A stretch of 64,000 bases of DNA, taken from the NCBI RefSeq assembly GCF_018812025.1, contig NC_063057.1, positions 22,243,138-22,307,137 of the forward strand. Direction: 5' to 3'. This DNA comes from Megalobrama amblycephala. Lineage: Eukaryota > Chordata > Actinopteri > Cypriniformes > Xenocyprididae. The position numbers were made by a program, and so were the translations under genes. A model generated the notes under the pieces. The model worked only from the letters and a program-made list of their open reading frames with translations, did not search any database and was not told where the DNA came from. This document shows positions 22,251-32,329 of the stretch, in pieces; position 1 is the first letter of the stretch; each line of letters opens with the position of its first letter.

Positions 22251-22771
22251 ATTCCCTTCAGCTCACTCTGGATCTGAACACAGTGAATAAATCCCTCCGT
22301 CTGACTGAGAGGAACAGAGTGATCACTAACAATGTCATTGAGCGTCAGTCGTATCCTGATCATCCAGACAGATTTGATGGGTGGCCTCAGGTGTTGTGTA
22401 GAGAGAGTGTGAGTGATCGACGCTGTTACTGGGAGGTTGAGTGGAGTAAATGTGTGTTTATATCAGTGTCATATAAGAGCATCCGCAGGAAGGGAGAGGG
22501 TAATGATTGTTGGTTTGGACGTAATAATCAGTCCTGGAGTTTAGAGTGCACTCCCACCAATTACTCATTCAGATACAATAACACAGAGACTGTAAAGTCC
22601 ATCAGCACTAGAATAGGAGTGTATGTGGATCAGAGAGCAGGAATTCTGTCCTTCTACAGCGTCTCTGGAGACTCAATGAGTCTCATCCACACAGTCAAGA
22701 CCACATTCACTCAACCGCTCTATCCTGGGTTTATGGTTGGTAATGGATCATCAATGAAACTGTGTGATTAA
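22251..22771 (+). CDS. SNTX-like gene, terminal PRY-SPRY (B30.2) exon
   Basis: The acceptor ends at 22250. The exon enters in phase 1 and ends at the TAA at 22769-22771. It encodes about 173 residues of PRY followed by SPRY: LTLDLNTVNKSLRLTERNR (PRY start), HPDRFDGWPQVLCRESVSD, CYWEVEWS, and the SPRY core with GVYVDQRAGILSFYSVS and a final QPLYPGFMV. B30.2 domains bind protein ligands, and in fish families they are the diversifying recognition module. The match of splice phase with 18969 and the shared family architecture tie it to the 6153-7859 exon. A polyadenylation signal lies 117 bp downstream. The upstream frame in the intron is not coding. Confidence 0.9.
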
Positions 22772-23480
22772 ATCAGACTGTAGAGAGATTCTACCCATAA
22801 TGCTTTGAGCTCATGATGATCCAGTGACAGTGAGATGCTATAGAGTCTCTTCATTACATTAATACTATCACTGAAATATCATGTCAGAATAAAGAGTGTG
22901 TGTGTGAGTTTGTGTGATAAATCCTTACATAGACAGTCAGATCAGTGTGTGTGTTTTCTCAAGTTTGTGGTGATGGAAATCAGTTTTTATTATCAATCAT
23001 TTATCATGTTTGTAGAATTGAGATTAGTTGAACATCTGTCAGTGAAATAACGTCAGAATAAAGACATAATAAATCCTCATATGGATCAGTGTGTGTGTGA
23101 TAAATCCTTACATAGACAGTCAGATCAGTGTGTGTGTGTGTGTTTTCTCAAGTTTGTGGTGATGGAAATGAATTTTTATTATAGTGTCACATCAATCATT
23201 TATCATGTATGTAGAATTGAGATTAGTTGAACATCTGAACATCTGTCCTCATATGGATCAGTGTGTGTGTTTTCTCAAGTTTATGGTGATGGAAATCAGT
23301 TTTTATTATCAGTCATTTATCATGTATGTAGAATTGAGATTAGTTGTGCATGTTTTAATCAGGTGTATTTCAGGGGTTCAAGCGCTGAAGCTGCAGCATC
23401 ATTATTGTGTTTGTGCTGTTTATCAATGATTGTTTTTCTGCTCTAAACATGTCTGTACGTCATTGAGGAAATAATAAAAA
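22772..23480 (+). promoter_or_regulatory. 3' UTR / polyadenylation region of SNTX-like gene with internal repeats
   Basis: AATAAA at 22888-22893 follows the stop codon, and further AATAAA motifs occur near 23056. The segment tgtgttttctcaagttt(g/a)tggtgatggaaat...tttatcatgt(a/t)tgtagaattgag is present three times (about 22950-23035, 23142-23240 and 23268-23345). I cannot tell which signal is used. Confidence 0.55.
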
Positions 23481-24169
23481 CTTCTTCTGGACTGTTGGTG
23501 TTGTTCACTCAAAACTCATGAAAACCCTGATACATTAAAGCTCTGTGAAGATATGAAATGATCAACACACTCATTCATCTGCTGATCAAACCCAATGAAT
23601 CCTGATACACTGATGATATCATGAGGAAACAGACCGATATACTCAGATCCAGCCATAGGGGGCGCTACAGCTGAAACACACTCTCAGATCTGCAGCTTAA
23701 ACATTCATATTCATCAAATGATAACACATATTCAACAAACATGACCGTCAGCAGCCAATAAGATCAAATCACAATGTCTGACTGTTATGAAAATTAAGAT
23801 ATTTGAGTCAAAATGAGGCTGTGTATCAAATCCTGTGAGATTCAGACACATGGTGGCGCTATAATAAGCAACAATACATGTTTGCTCATTAAGCCCAGAA
23901 AATTGATAAAATAACACATATTACACAGAAACATGATATTTAATCTTATTAGATGATTAGTTCATTGCATTTGATATATTTTGTTTTCAATAAAACACTT
24001 TTTGTTTTATGTTTTACGCATGTTTAGCCTGAAGTTTTGTTGCTTCTGATGCTAACAGCAGTTTTTAAAAGACCCGCCGTTTATCAAAGGGAATGACAGA
24101 TGAACTGTAATATTGATGTTCTCCATCACAGGATAAGAAATCAATCAATCCATTTTCCTTCCATTTCTT
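23481..24169. other. Intergenic, no gene seen
   Basis: AT-rich sequence. Two short gg(g/t)ggcgctata motifs (23649 and 23854) suggest fragments of a dispersed repeat. The short minus frame at 23732-23917 is unsupported. Confidence 0.5.
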
Positions 24170-24940
24170 CAATTATTTCATTTGCATGTTTACTGCACTT
24201 TTGTAAAATGAAAGAGCTCAGTGTTTTCTTCTTCAAGAAACCCATTCTGTTGATTTAGATGAAAAATTCTGGTCAAACCAGTGGGGAGATAAAATACTTT
24301 TTTCTCATGGCTCAAATTGGTCAGCAGGTGTTGCTACAGTTTTATATAACTTTCCTGGGAAGAATTTAACAATTGTTAGGTATACCTAATAATTTATGTT
24401 TCTGAAATGGATGAAAACTTTTTGATTTTAAGAAATATATATGGATATAATAGTCATAACCAAAACAAAACCCTAATTGATCAGGTTACAAGGGTAGTAA
24501 AGGATTTATCTCAGGGGTATCCTACTGCAGACTTTACTTTTGGAGGGGATTTTAATGTGGTGATAGATGAATGGCTTGATAGATGTCCTTCAAAATATCT
24601 GAGACATCATTATAATCCCATATTGCTTGAGTTTTGTAATGTGTTTAAACTGATAAATGTATTGCGCACTAAAAACCCTAATACTCAAAGTTTCACTTGG
24701 TTTAGGCCAGATGGTTCAAGCAAACCCAGAATAGATTTCAGGTTAGTCTCCGAGTTTAAATCTTGTCTGGAGTCAAGCTCTACAGTTTCTGCTGCACCTC
24801 TTACTGACCATTGCCTGAATAAACTTACTCTTAAACCTGATGAATCATATCAGAGGAGAAAAAGATACTGGAAATTTAATTCAAATCTTTTAAATAGTGA
24901 ACCATTTGGTAAAAAAATTATCGCTACGATTAACAACATA
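24170..24940 (+). pseudogene. L1/Tx1-type LINE endonuclease fragment
   Basis: The frame from 24407 carries the APE-type endonuclease: FTFGGDFNVVID (24536-24571), a FTWFRPDGSSKPRIDF block and the catalytic His motif as PLTDHCLNKL. Upstream, in broken frames, 24220-24400 has the QETHS-like and SHGSNWSAGVA motifs of the same domain. The RT is absent because an L2 LINE starts at 24941. A stop at about 24388 separates the two parts. Confidence 0.75.
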
Positions 24941-25369
24941 AGTCAAGTCAAGTCAAGTCACCTTTATTTATATAGCGCTTTTTACAATGCAAATTGTATC
25001 AAAGCAGCTTTACATTGATAACTGGTACATAATTTTTCAAGAATAGTGTCAAAGCAGGCAGATCAAAGCACTGTTGAATAAATGTCAAGAATACTGTTGA
25101 ATATCGAATGTCAAGTCAAATGTCAAGTGTCCCCAACTAAGCAAGCCAAAGGCGACAGCAGCAAGGAACCCAAACTCCAACAGGTGACATCAGGTGGCAA
25201 ACAAGTGGCAAATAGGTGTTAAAATGGAGGAAAAAAAAACCTTGGGAGAAACCAGGCTTAGTCGGGGGGCCAGTTCTCCTCTGGCGAACAGTGCTTTGTT
25301 ATGAATCAGGTTGCTATCATAAATCTGATAGGATCGCAACATTCAAAGTATATATTCCAGTTCCATCCA

Positions 25370-25806
25370 GTTGAGGATCGTATTCATCACGCCGGTATGG
25401 CCGGTCTGTTGAGGAACTGTGGCACTGGCTGTCGTGTCGATGATGTCTTCACAATGGATGATCTAGTTGACTCGATCTCTGCTGATACTTCAGGGCTGCG
25501 TTGTGGTCGTGTCCAGTTGAGGATTGTATTCATCACGCCGGTATGGACGGTTTGTTGAGGAACTGTGGCACTGGCTGTCGTGTTGATGAGGCCTTCACAG
25601 TGGATGATCTAGTCGACTCGATCTCTGCTGATACTTCAGGGCTGCGTTGTGGTCGTGTCCAGTTGAGGATTGTATTCATCACGCCGGTATGGACGGTCTG
25701 TTGAGGAACTGTGCTACTGGCTGTCATGTTGATGAGGCCTTCACAGTGGATGATCTAGTTGACTCGATCTCTGCTGATGCTTCAGGGCTGCGTTGTGGTC
25801 GTGTCA
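25370..25806. repeat. 146-bp tandem triplication inside L2 3' region
   Basis: Three head-to-tail units (about 25370-25515, 25516-25661 and 25662-25806), each starting gttgaggat(c/t)gtattcatcacgcc, with few differences. The frames over it are translations of the repeat. Confidence 0.9.
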
Positions 25807-26025
25807 AGGCGCAGGTTCTCGGTCTCATCTGGATACGGCCCGGATCCGGTTTACTACGGTAAACCTCAGGATTAAACAGAAAGACTAATATTAGCGTAGA
25901 TGCCATTCTTCTTCTGATGTAACGAGTACATCTGGTGTTATAGGAAGTGTTCCCGGTTCCGGCTGACCTAATTTATGCAGCCTAATAATCCTTTAACAGA
26001 TTTGAAAATATAAATTTATAATGTG

Positions 26026-26418
26026 TTATGTGTATGCCAGGTTAAAGAGATGCGTTTTTAGTCTAGATTTAAACTGACAGAGTGTGTCTGCATCCCGAAC
26101 AATGCTAGGAAGATTGTTCCAGAGTTTAGGTGCCAAATAGGAGAAGGATCTACCGCCTGCGGTTGATTTTGATTTTCTAGGTATTATCAGCTGGCCTGAA
26201 TTCTGAGATCGCAATAAACGTGAAGGACTATAATGCATTAAGAGCTCGCTTAGGTACTGGGGAGCTAAACCATTTAGTGCTTTGTAAGTAATTAGCAAGA
26301 TTTTAAAATCTATACAATGTTTAACAGGAAGCCAATGCAGTGATGACAGAACTGGGCTAATATGGTCATACTTCCTAGTTCTAGTAAGAACTCTAGCTGC
26401 TGCATTTTGTGCATTTAA
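26026..26418 (-). pseudogene. L2 LINE ORF2 C-terminal fragment
   Basis: NAQNAAARVLTRTRKYDHIS, HWLPVKHCIDFKILLITYK, GGRSFSYLAPKLWNNLP and FKSRLKTHLF match the copy at 12466-12855. The frame runs on to 26523, but codons beyond 26418 come from the inverted UTR and are not part of the gene. Confidence 0.8.
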
Positions 26419-26776
26419 CAAAGCACTGTTCGCCAGAGGAGAACTGGTCCCCCGATTAAGCCTGGTTTCTCCCAAGGTTTTTTTTTTCTTTATTTTAACA
26501 CCTATTTGCCACTTGTTTGCCACCTGATGTCACCTGTTGGAGTTTGGGTTCCTTGCCGCTGTCGCCTTTGGCTTGCTTAGTTGGGGACACTTGACATTTG
26601 ATATTCAATAGTATTCTTGACATTTATTCAACAGTGCTTTGATCTGCCTGCATTGACACTATTCTTTGAAGAGCTGCTGTGCAGCAAAAATTATGTACCA
26701 GTTATCAATGTAAAGCTGCTTTGATACAATTTGCATTGTAAAAAGCGCTATATAAATAAAGGTGACTTGACTTGAC

Positions 26777-27232
26777 TTGACGGTTCATGGGTTCACTTAC
26801 TCGCCCTCGTGTGGTTGTGGTGTGTGTTGCCTGTGGTTACTGATTGTGTGGGCGTCACCCACCTGTCTGATTGTGATGTGCTGCCAGCCGTGTCTTGTTC
26901 TGTGTTTGCTATATCTCGTGCGTGTCTACATGGTGTCTTTGTCAGTTCGTTGCAAGCTGTCCCGGTGTCATGTTTCTGTGTTCACTTCCTGATTTCCTGG
27001 AGTTCTGGACTTTCGTCTTGTGCCCGCATCTGGGTTTGATTATTCCTTGGTTTCTGATACCCGTTGCAGCCCTGCGCCACCCTGTTCATCTGCCTCAGCA
27101 CGCCATCGCTTCAGCACGTCTCTGTCACTGCAACGACTGTCCATTTGGAGTGAAGTTATTGTACAGCGTATTCTGTCAATAAATACTGTTTTACTTGCAC
27201 TTGGATCCTCTCTCCGTGTTAATTTCCTGACA
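26777..27232 (+). mobile_element. Solo gypsy-type LTR, 5' edge hit by L2
   Basis: Begins tgacggttcatgggttcact, like the tgtcacggttg start of the gypsy LTR at 42444, and ends ...gttaatttcctgaca at 27232. An AATAAA at about 27178 is followed by tttacttgcacttgg, the same pattern as in the full-length gypsy LTR. No internal region adjoins it. Confidence 0.6.
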
Positions 27233-27300
27233 TTAGATTGCATTAATGAGAAATTGAACAGGTGTTCCTAATAATCCTTTAGGTGAGTGTATATTCATTG
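27233..27300. repeat. DNA-transposon terminal fragment
   Basis: gaacaggtgttcctaataat followed by cctttaggtgagtgta is a terminal sequence I recognise from abundant teleost DNA elements. The other end is not seen. Confidence 0.35.
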
Positions 27301-28800
27301 CACAATAACAAATAAACCTTTTTTTTTTTAACTCAAACCAAATTTTACCTTTTATACCAAACGACCCATCACCCTTAGTCTTAATACAATCAATCTTTTA
27401 ACCCACCCTCACATTCCCTTTTGTTCATCCTCATATCCTTTTAATAACTCGTTTTTATACAACTTTTTAAACTGTTTAAAGTTTGTACAATATTTTAACA
27501 CCTGCTCCAAATTATTCCACAACCTCACCCCACATATAGTGATGCACATACTTTTTAGAGTTGTTCTTATGTTGAGCTTTTTAAAGTTTAATTCATCTCT
27601 CAAATTATACCCACCCTGCCTCTCCATAAATTTTTTTTTGTAAATTTTCCAGAAGTAAATTATTTCTTGCTTTAAACATAACTTGTGCTGTCTTAAATTT
27701 AACCAGATCAATAAAATGAGTGTATCTGATTTCAAGAATAGTGAATTTGTATGTTCCAGATACCCTACATTATTTATGATTCTGATTGCTCTCTTTTGTA
27801 ATGTGCATAACGACTGTAGGTTGGTTTTGTAAGTATTTCCCCAGATTTCCACACAATAACTTAAGTATGGCACTATGAGTGTATTATACAGAATATACAA
27901 TGATTTATTATCCAGAATATATCTTGCTTTATTTAATATTGCTATAGTCTTTACCAATTTCTCTTCAATGTGTTTTATATGTGGTTTCCAGCAGATTTTG
28001 TGGTCTAAAATAACAAATAAAGTCTAACACGAGTCTTTCTATACTAATATTATCAACTTCTCAATTCTACTTCAGGTTTAGTATACTTTCCAAATAATAA
28101 TCTTTGTTTTAGCTATATTTAATGATAATTTATTTACATCAAACCACCCGTTTTAGTTTAATCATTTCTTTTGCGATTGCCTCCAAAAGCTGCTGTAAAT
28201 TTTCCCCCGAACAGAAAATATTTGTGTCATCAGCAAATAAAATAAATTTTAATATATTTGATACTCTACAAATATTCGTTAATGTACATTATGAAAAGTT
28301 TTGGGCCTAGGACCGATCCCTGTGGTACTCCATGTTATGTCCATGCATATAGATTTCTGATCACCGATTTCCACAAATTGCTGCCTGCCTCTCAAATAGC
28401 TACTTACCCAGTCCAATCCAACTCCTCTGATTCCATACCTCTCCAATTTCTGTAATAAAATGGCATGATTTATGGTATCAAATGCTTTCTTCAAATCTAT
28501 GAATATTCCTAACACATATTTTTTTAGTATCTATACAATTTGCAAATTCTTCATTTAATTCCATTAGAGCTAAAGATGTTGATCTGTTTGTCCGGAATCC
28601 GTATTGACTTTCCACTAGCAGATTGTGTGTTTCAATAAAATCATCAAGTCTTTCTGTAAACAGTTTTTCTAGGTTTTTGGAGAACTGGGGCAGTACAGAA
28701 ACAGGCCTGTAATTTATGAAAAGGTGTTTATCCCCTATTTTATATAATGGTATTACTTTTGCTACTTTCATTTTTTTTTGGGAAATTTACTGAGTTGAAA
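27301..28800 (-). pseudogene. Jockey/I-like LINE ORF2 fragment, minus strand
   Basis: On the minus strand 28771-28478 has VAKVIPLYKIGDKHLFINYR, PVSVLPQFSKNLEKLF and the QYGFRTNRST block of the RT fingers. 28515-28279 has GIFIDLKKAFDTINHAILLQ (first catalytic Asp) and LDWVSSYLRGRQQFV. 27957-27409 has the thumb and C-terminal part (SLYILYNTLIVPYLSYCVEI, LQKRAIRIINNV). The segment holding the YADD box (28010-28280) is broken by frameshifts. The clade is uncertain. The 5' half is missing. Confidence 0.75.
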
Positions 28801-29829
28801 AGACAAGTTAGCGATATGAGTTAAAGTTACTGCAAGTTTCTTCAATTACTTTTTTTTTACTATAATCATATCAATATTCCAGTCCACGGAAGATTTGTTT
28901 TTACACTTTCTGTTACAACTTCCTAATTTTGGTCTAGGGTTAGAAGGGGTAACATTGAGACTGTGACCATTGCGTGTGCTGGTGATGGTGGCAAAAGACA
29001 AAACGCTACGAAAAACTGCCAATAAATGTAATTTATTTCACAATCAGAGAAAGGGAAAAAGAAGGCGTGAGATAATAAGGATAATAATAAAAATAATGGA
29101 AGAGTAACAGAATAGCAAAAGGAAAAATAGAAACAATATTTACATAATCAAAAAAGAAAACAAAAGTAATAAACCGGGGAAAGGACAAAAGAAGGCGCCA
29201 AAGAAAAGAAAAGAACAGAACAAAACCAATCTAACTCAGGTTCAAAAACTAACCTGACTAATGAAAAGAAAAATAAGAAAAGCAAGTCTTCAGCGTATTG
29301 TAGCTACGCCATAACTTACCTACTCTTTCTACCCAAGCAAAACATACAAAAGTGGTGCTCACTTCTAACTGATGTGTCTAGGAAAGAGGAGGAGGAGAGA
29401 GAAAAAGAAAGAAAACACACAGAGGCACAAAACTACCAGGACATAACACTTTCTTACAGTATCTATTATCTCATTCCTTTCCACTGCTCTAAGAAAAATA
29501 GAGCTGTTAAACTGAATATATGAAGCAAAGCAAGCTTTTTTCTTAAATATCCACAACACAAACAACAAATTGCTTGTCACTATAGCAACAGTAGACTCTC
29601 TGAGCTGGCGCGAGCGAGTGGAGGCGGGACTAATTTTCATATTCATTAATCCTTGTATATTACTTGAGGCAAGGATGTAGAGTTACATTCAAGCTATTTT
29701 AAGGCATGAAGACATTTTTTTCACTTGAATTTTTTTTCAAATATGTCATTTTTGTGAATTAAAGATGAGTTTTAAGAGATAAAATAATTGACTACAGGGG
29801 GACTTTAATCTGTTTAATTGTTTTACAGG
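28801..29829. other. No gene seen
   Basis: A-rich sequence (29030-29280) and a short minus frame at 29365-29646 without recognisable features. A repeat origin is possible but not supported. Confidence 0.5.
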
Positions 29830-29939
29830 TAGTCATGCTGATGGAGAGCACACAAATGTTTGGAGCAGACACAGCTGCAGGCAGATTGTCCCGCACATCT
29901 TCTCCCACTCTTGCTTTCAAGGTTGTGGGGTTCAGGGGT

Positions 29940-30378
29940 CCATCATCATCATCTTCCTCATCCTCTGGATCTGTCAGGGAGTCTACACAGCCACCACCAT
30001 CTCCACCCACCACAATCACCAGATCCCAATCACCCGACTTCTAATCACTTACACCTGTCATCAATCACTCACCAGCACCATAAAGCAGCACTTCTCCCCT
30101 TCACTCACTGTCAGGTCTCAACCTTACCTGGTCGATACTCACCAGATCCTTGGATTCCCCTCTGCCTTCGCTTAGCGATCGTCATCAACCTCTTCATCTC
30201 TGCTCCATGCCCTGGAATAGAGAAAGACTTCAGTCTACAGATAAGACATTATCAAAGACTTTCCATCAATATGTTTGCGTACCTGGATTCTCCTTAGTTT
30301 GTGTTTATTTCTGCTGTTTACAATAAACCTGCCATATTACCTTCACTTACCTCTGTGTCCCGTGTATACCTGCTGACA
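29940..30378 (+). mobile_element. Gypsy-type LTR (left edge uncertain)
   Basis: The C-rich, CA/TC-rich stretch contains AATAAA at about 30321 and ends tacctgctgaca at 30378, in the style of the other gypsy LTRs here. A gypsy integrase remnant follows directly. The left boundary cannot be fixed. Confidence 0.45.
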
Positions 30379-30981
30379 GGATCAACGATGTTCCCATTGA
30401 GAAGAGCAGCAGTGAGGGACATGATGGATGAAGGTGTTCACGGTGGTCAGCTGCAGAATGGGCACAGCTGCAAATGCGTGATTGCCACCTGCAATACTGA
30501 GAAGTTACTTGTTGCTCCAGTGCAATGGGATATCATGACCGAAATCACGCAAATCAATGCTCAGAATCCGCCACCTCCTGAATGCCCCCAGGACCGCACT
30601 TTCATCCCTGGTTCCCTGCGCACTAAACTACTCCACCAAGTTCATGCTGTTCCCAGTTCCGGGCATCCAGGTATCACAGCTACTCAAAAATCGTTTCTGG
30701 TGGCCCACAATGTCGGCAGACACCACTCAATTAATTAACAACTGTACAGTATGTCATACCTCCCAACCATCCCGTCAGTTACCAGCTGGTCTCCTTCAAC
30801 CACTACCCATTCCACAACGCCCTGGTCTCACATTGCCATTGACTTCAACACAGATCTCCCTGGCACAGTCATTAAAACAGTCATTCTCACGGTCATTGAT
30901 CGATTCTCCAAATCCTGTCGACTCATTTTACTACCAAAATTGCCCACGAATAGTGATACCCTGGTGCTTGTGTCAAAATGA
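30379..30981 (+). pseudogene. Gypsy integrase fragment
   Basis: From about 30515 the frames give [24 protein letters not shown] and [15 protein letters not shown] with the His of the zinc-binding H2C2 region, then [20 protein letters not shown] with the two Cys. The core start follows ([14 protein letters not shown] with the first Asp, [19 protein letters not shown]). It breaks off after ~30981. RT, RNase H and the rest of the integrase are deleted. 30387-30510 is an unrecognised stretch. Confidence 0.75.
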
Positions 30982-30998
30982 TTGATGACGACCTTTGA

Positions 30999-31430
30999 CC
31001 TGTATGCTTCACCGACCTCGGATTCAGAATCATAAAAACTCTGATTGCCGTACTTCTGCAACATCTCATCAGCGAAAAGCTAAAGGATGACTGTGAAGGC
31101 TGCGCTATAAATCATCCGAGCCAACTGCAACATTCAAACTGTCTGTTTGAACCACCGCCGTACTTCTTCGACGCCCACTTTGACGAGCTGACCCGCAAAC
31201 TGTTTAAACCTGATCTACGAGCCATCATAGCTTACACCCTACACCGGTCTGGCTTAAAGTCTCATCCTCAGCGGATTCAAGGAACAGCCGGAGCTATTCT
31301 GCATGAACTAAAAGACGAACCATTCATCACTGCAAAACTACAAGAAATCAGAGACAAACTTCTGGACAAATCCTGTGAGAAAGTTGTGCACGATCTCTGG
31401 CAAGGTTTCTCAATTGTGAATGGAGAGTGA
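30999..31430 (+). pseudogene. Polinton/Maverick-associated protein with Cys/His cluster (5' end missing)
   Basis: An open frame of 143 codons from the stop at 30996 to TGA at 31428-31430. It has no in-frame ATG near its start, so the N-terminus is lost, probably to the gypsy fragment upstream. It contains a Cys-x2-Cys...His...His...Cys cluster (31092-31145, CEGCAINHPSQLQH) that could bind metal, then FEPPPYFFDAHFDELTRKLF and a helical C-terminus. I associate this motif with cargo genes of fish Maverick/adintovirus-like elements, by recollection only. Location 5' of another viral-type ORF and of the long inverted arm supports that. Confidence 0.4.
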
Positions 31431-31512
31431 GCAAGACCCCACCTGCCACCATGGGTGCTGTATGTAGCCAAAGGAGCAGAAACTTCTGTTTAAAGGTCAT
31501 TACAGAAGCCAG

Positions 31513-32107
31513 ATGAATGCGTTATTGGAAAATTTGATCGATGAAGCCCTCGATACGTATGATGATCCTACTTATGAAGATGATGAGGATGATTCCTCCC
31601 GCGAAGCAAAATTCAGGAAATACTGTGAACAAATAAGGGGGCTATCTCTTTCATGGGAGGATTTGGGAAACATATGTATTGAAGGGACTGTACCATATTG
31701 CGATACAATACAAAATGTTCTGGAAGTGATGACTCAAAGTACCAAATGCTTTCGCATCAATGACATCCTCTGTATCTACACGTATGTAACAGATGTTTGT
31801 GTGGAATTGGCTAGATTCCATAATGTTGATTCTGTCACCATCACTGCTATTGTTGAAACAACGGGCAACTATGTCCTAGACCAGGGGTGGGGAACGTTGA
31901 TCCTGGAGGGCAACCCTGAAAAAAACACTCACCTGCCTGTAACTTTAGTAATCCTGAAGACCTTGATTAGTTTCAGGTGTGTTTAATTAGGGTTGGAGCT
32001 AAACTCTGCAGGACAATGGCCCTCCAGGATCAACGTTCCCCACCCCTGTCCTAGACCATGATTGGAAGTCATGCCGTGAATTTCTTTTCTGGCTAGACAA
32101 TCACTAA
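31513..32107 (+). pseudogene. Small Polinton-associated ORF broken by a hAT MITE
   Basis: The ATG at 31513 opens an acidic N-terminus (DDPTYEDDEDDSS) followed by a mostly helical protein. The frame is interrupted at 31882 by a 167-bp MITE with an 8-bp target duplication. The original frame resumes after 32056 and ends at TAA 32105-32107. The uninterrupted product would be about 140 residues. The size, helical content and a conserved Trp near the C-terminus are loosely reminiscent of small viral Bcl-2-like proteins, but I cannot establish that. It lies 83 bp after the previous ORF, same strand, and about 220 bp before the left inverted arm. Confidence 0.45.
31882..32048. mobile_element. 167-bp hAT-type MITE
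   Basis: Perfect terminal inverted repeats of about 29 bp (starting caggggtggggaacgttgat). The 8-bp target duplication tcctagac is at 31874-31881 and 32049-32056. An 8-bp duplication and CAGGG ends are hAT features. A diverged copy of the same family lies inverted at about 63399-63556. Confidence 0.93.
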
Positions 32108-32329
32108 TCTTTTTTTACATTTTACTGACTTACTTAGAGCATGCGGTCATCTTACATCATTATAGCGGTTTACTTACTGTGTAGAGCATAACGATGTATT
32201 CTTATTTAGAGTGTGCTGTCATTATGTAAACCTATTTTCAATTTATTTTGTGTTACCTATGGTATGTTGTCATTATGTAATCCTATTTCAATTTATTACC
32301 TATGGTATGATGTCATCATGTAATCCTAT

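Larger units (their letters stand above)
24941..26781. mobile_element. Palindromic L2 LINE insertion
   Basis: Both outer edges carry the L2 3' tail: (agtca)n at 24941-24960 and (tgact)n complement at 26763-26781. About 360 bp of 3' UTR (24941-25300) is repeated in inverted orientation at 26419-26781. Between them lies a minus-strand L2 body with ORF2 C-terminus (26026-26418) and a triplicated 146-bp segment. It is either one aberrant insertion or two abutting ones. Confidence 0.75.

Noticed and set aside
29792..30044. Short Ser/Asp-rich frames upstream of the gypsy LTR
   Set aside because: Low-complexity TCA/TCC repeats on both strands and no recognisable domain.
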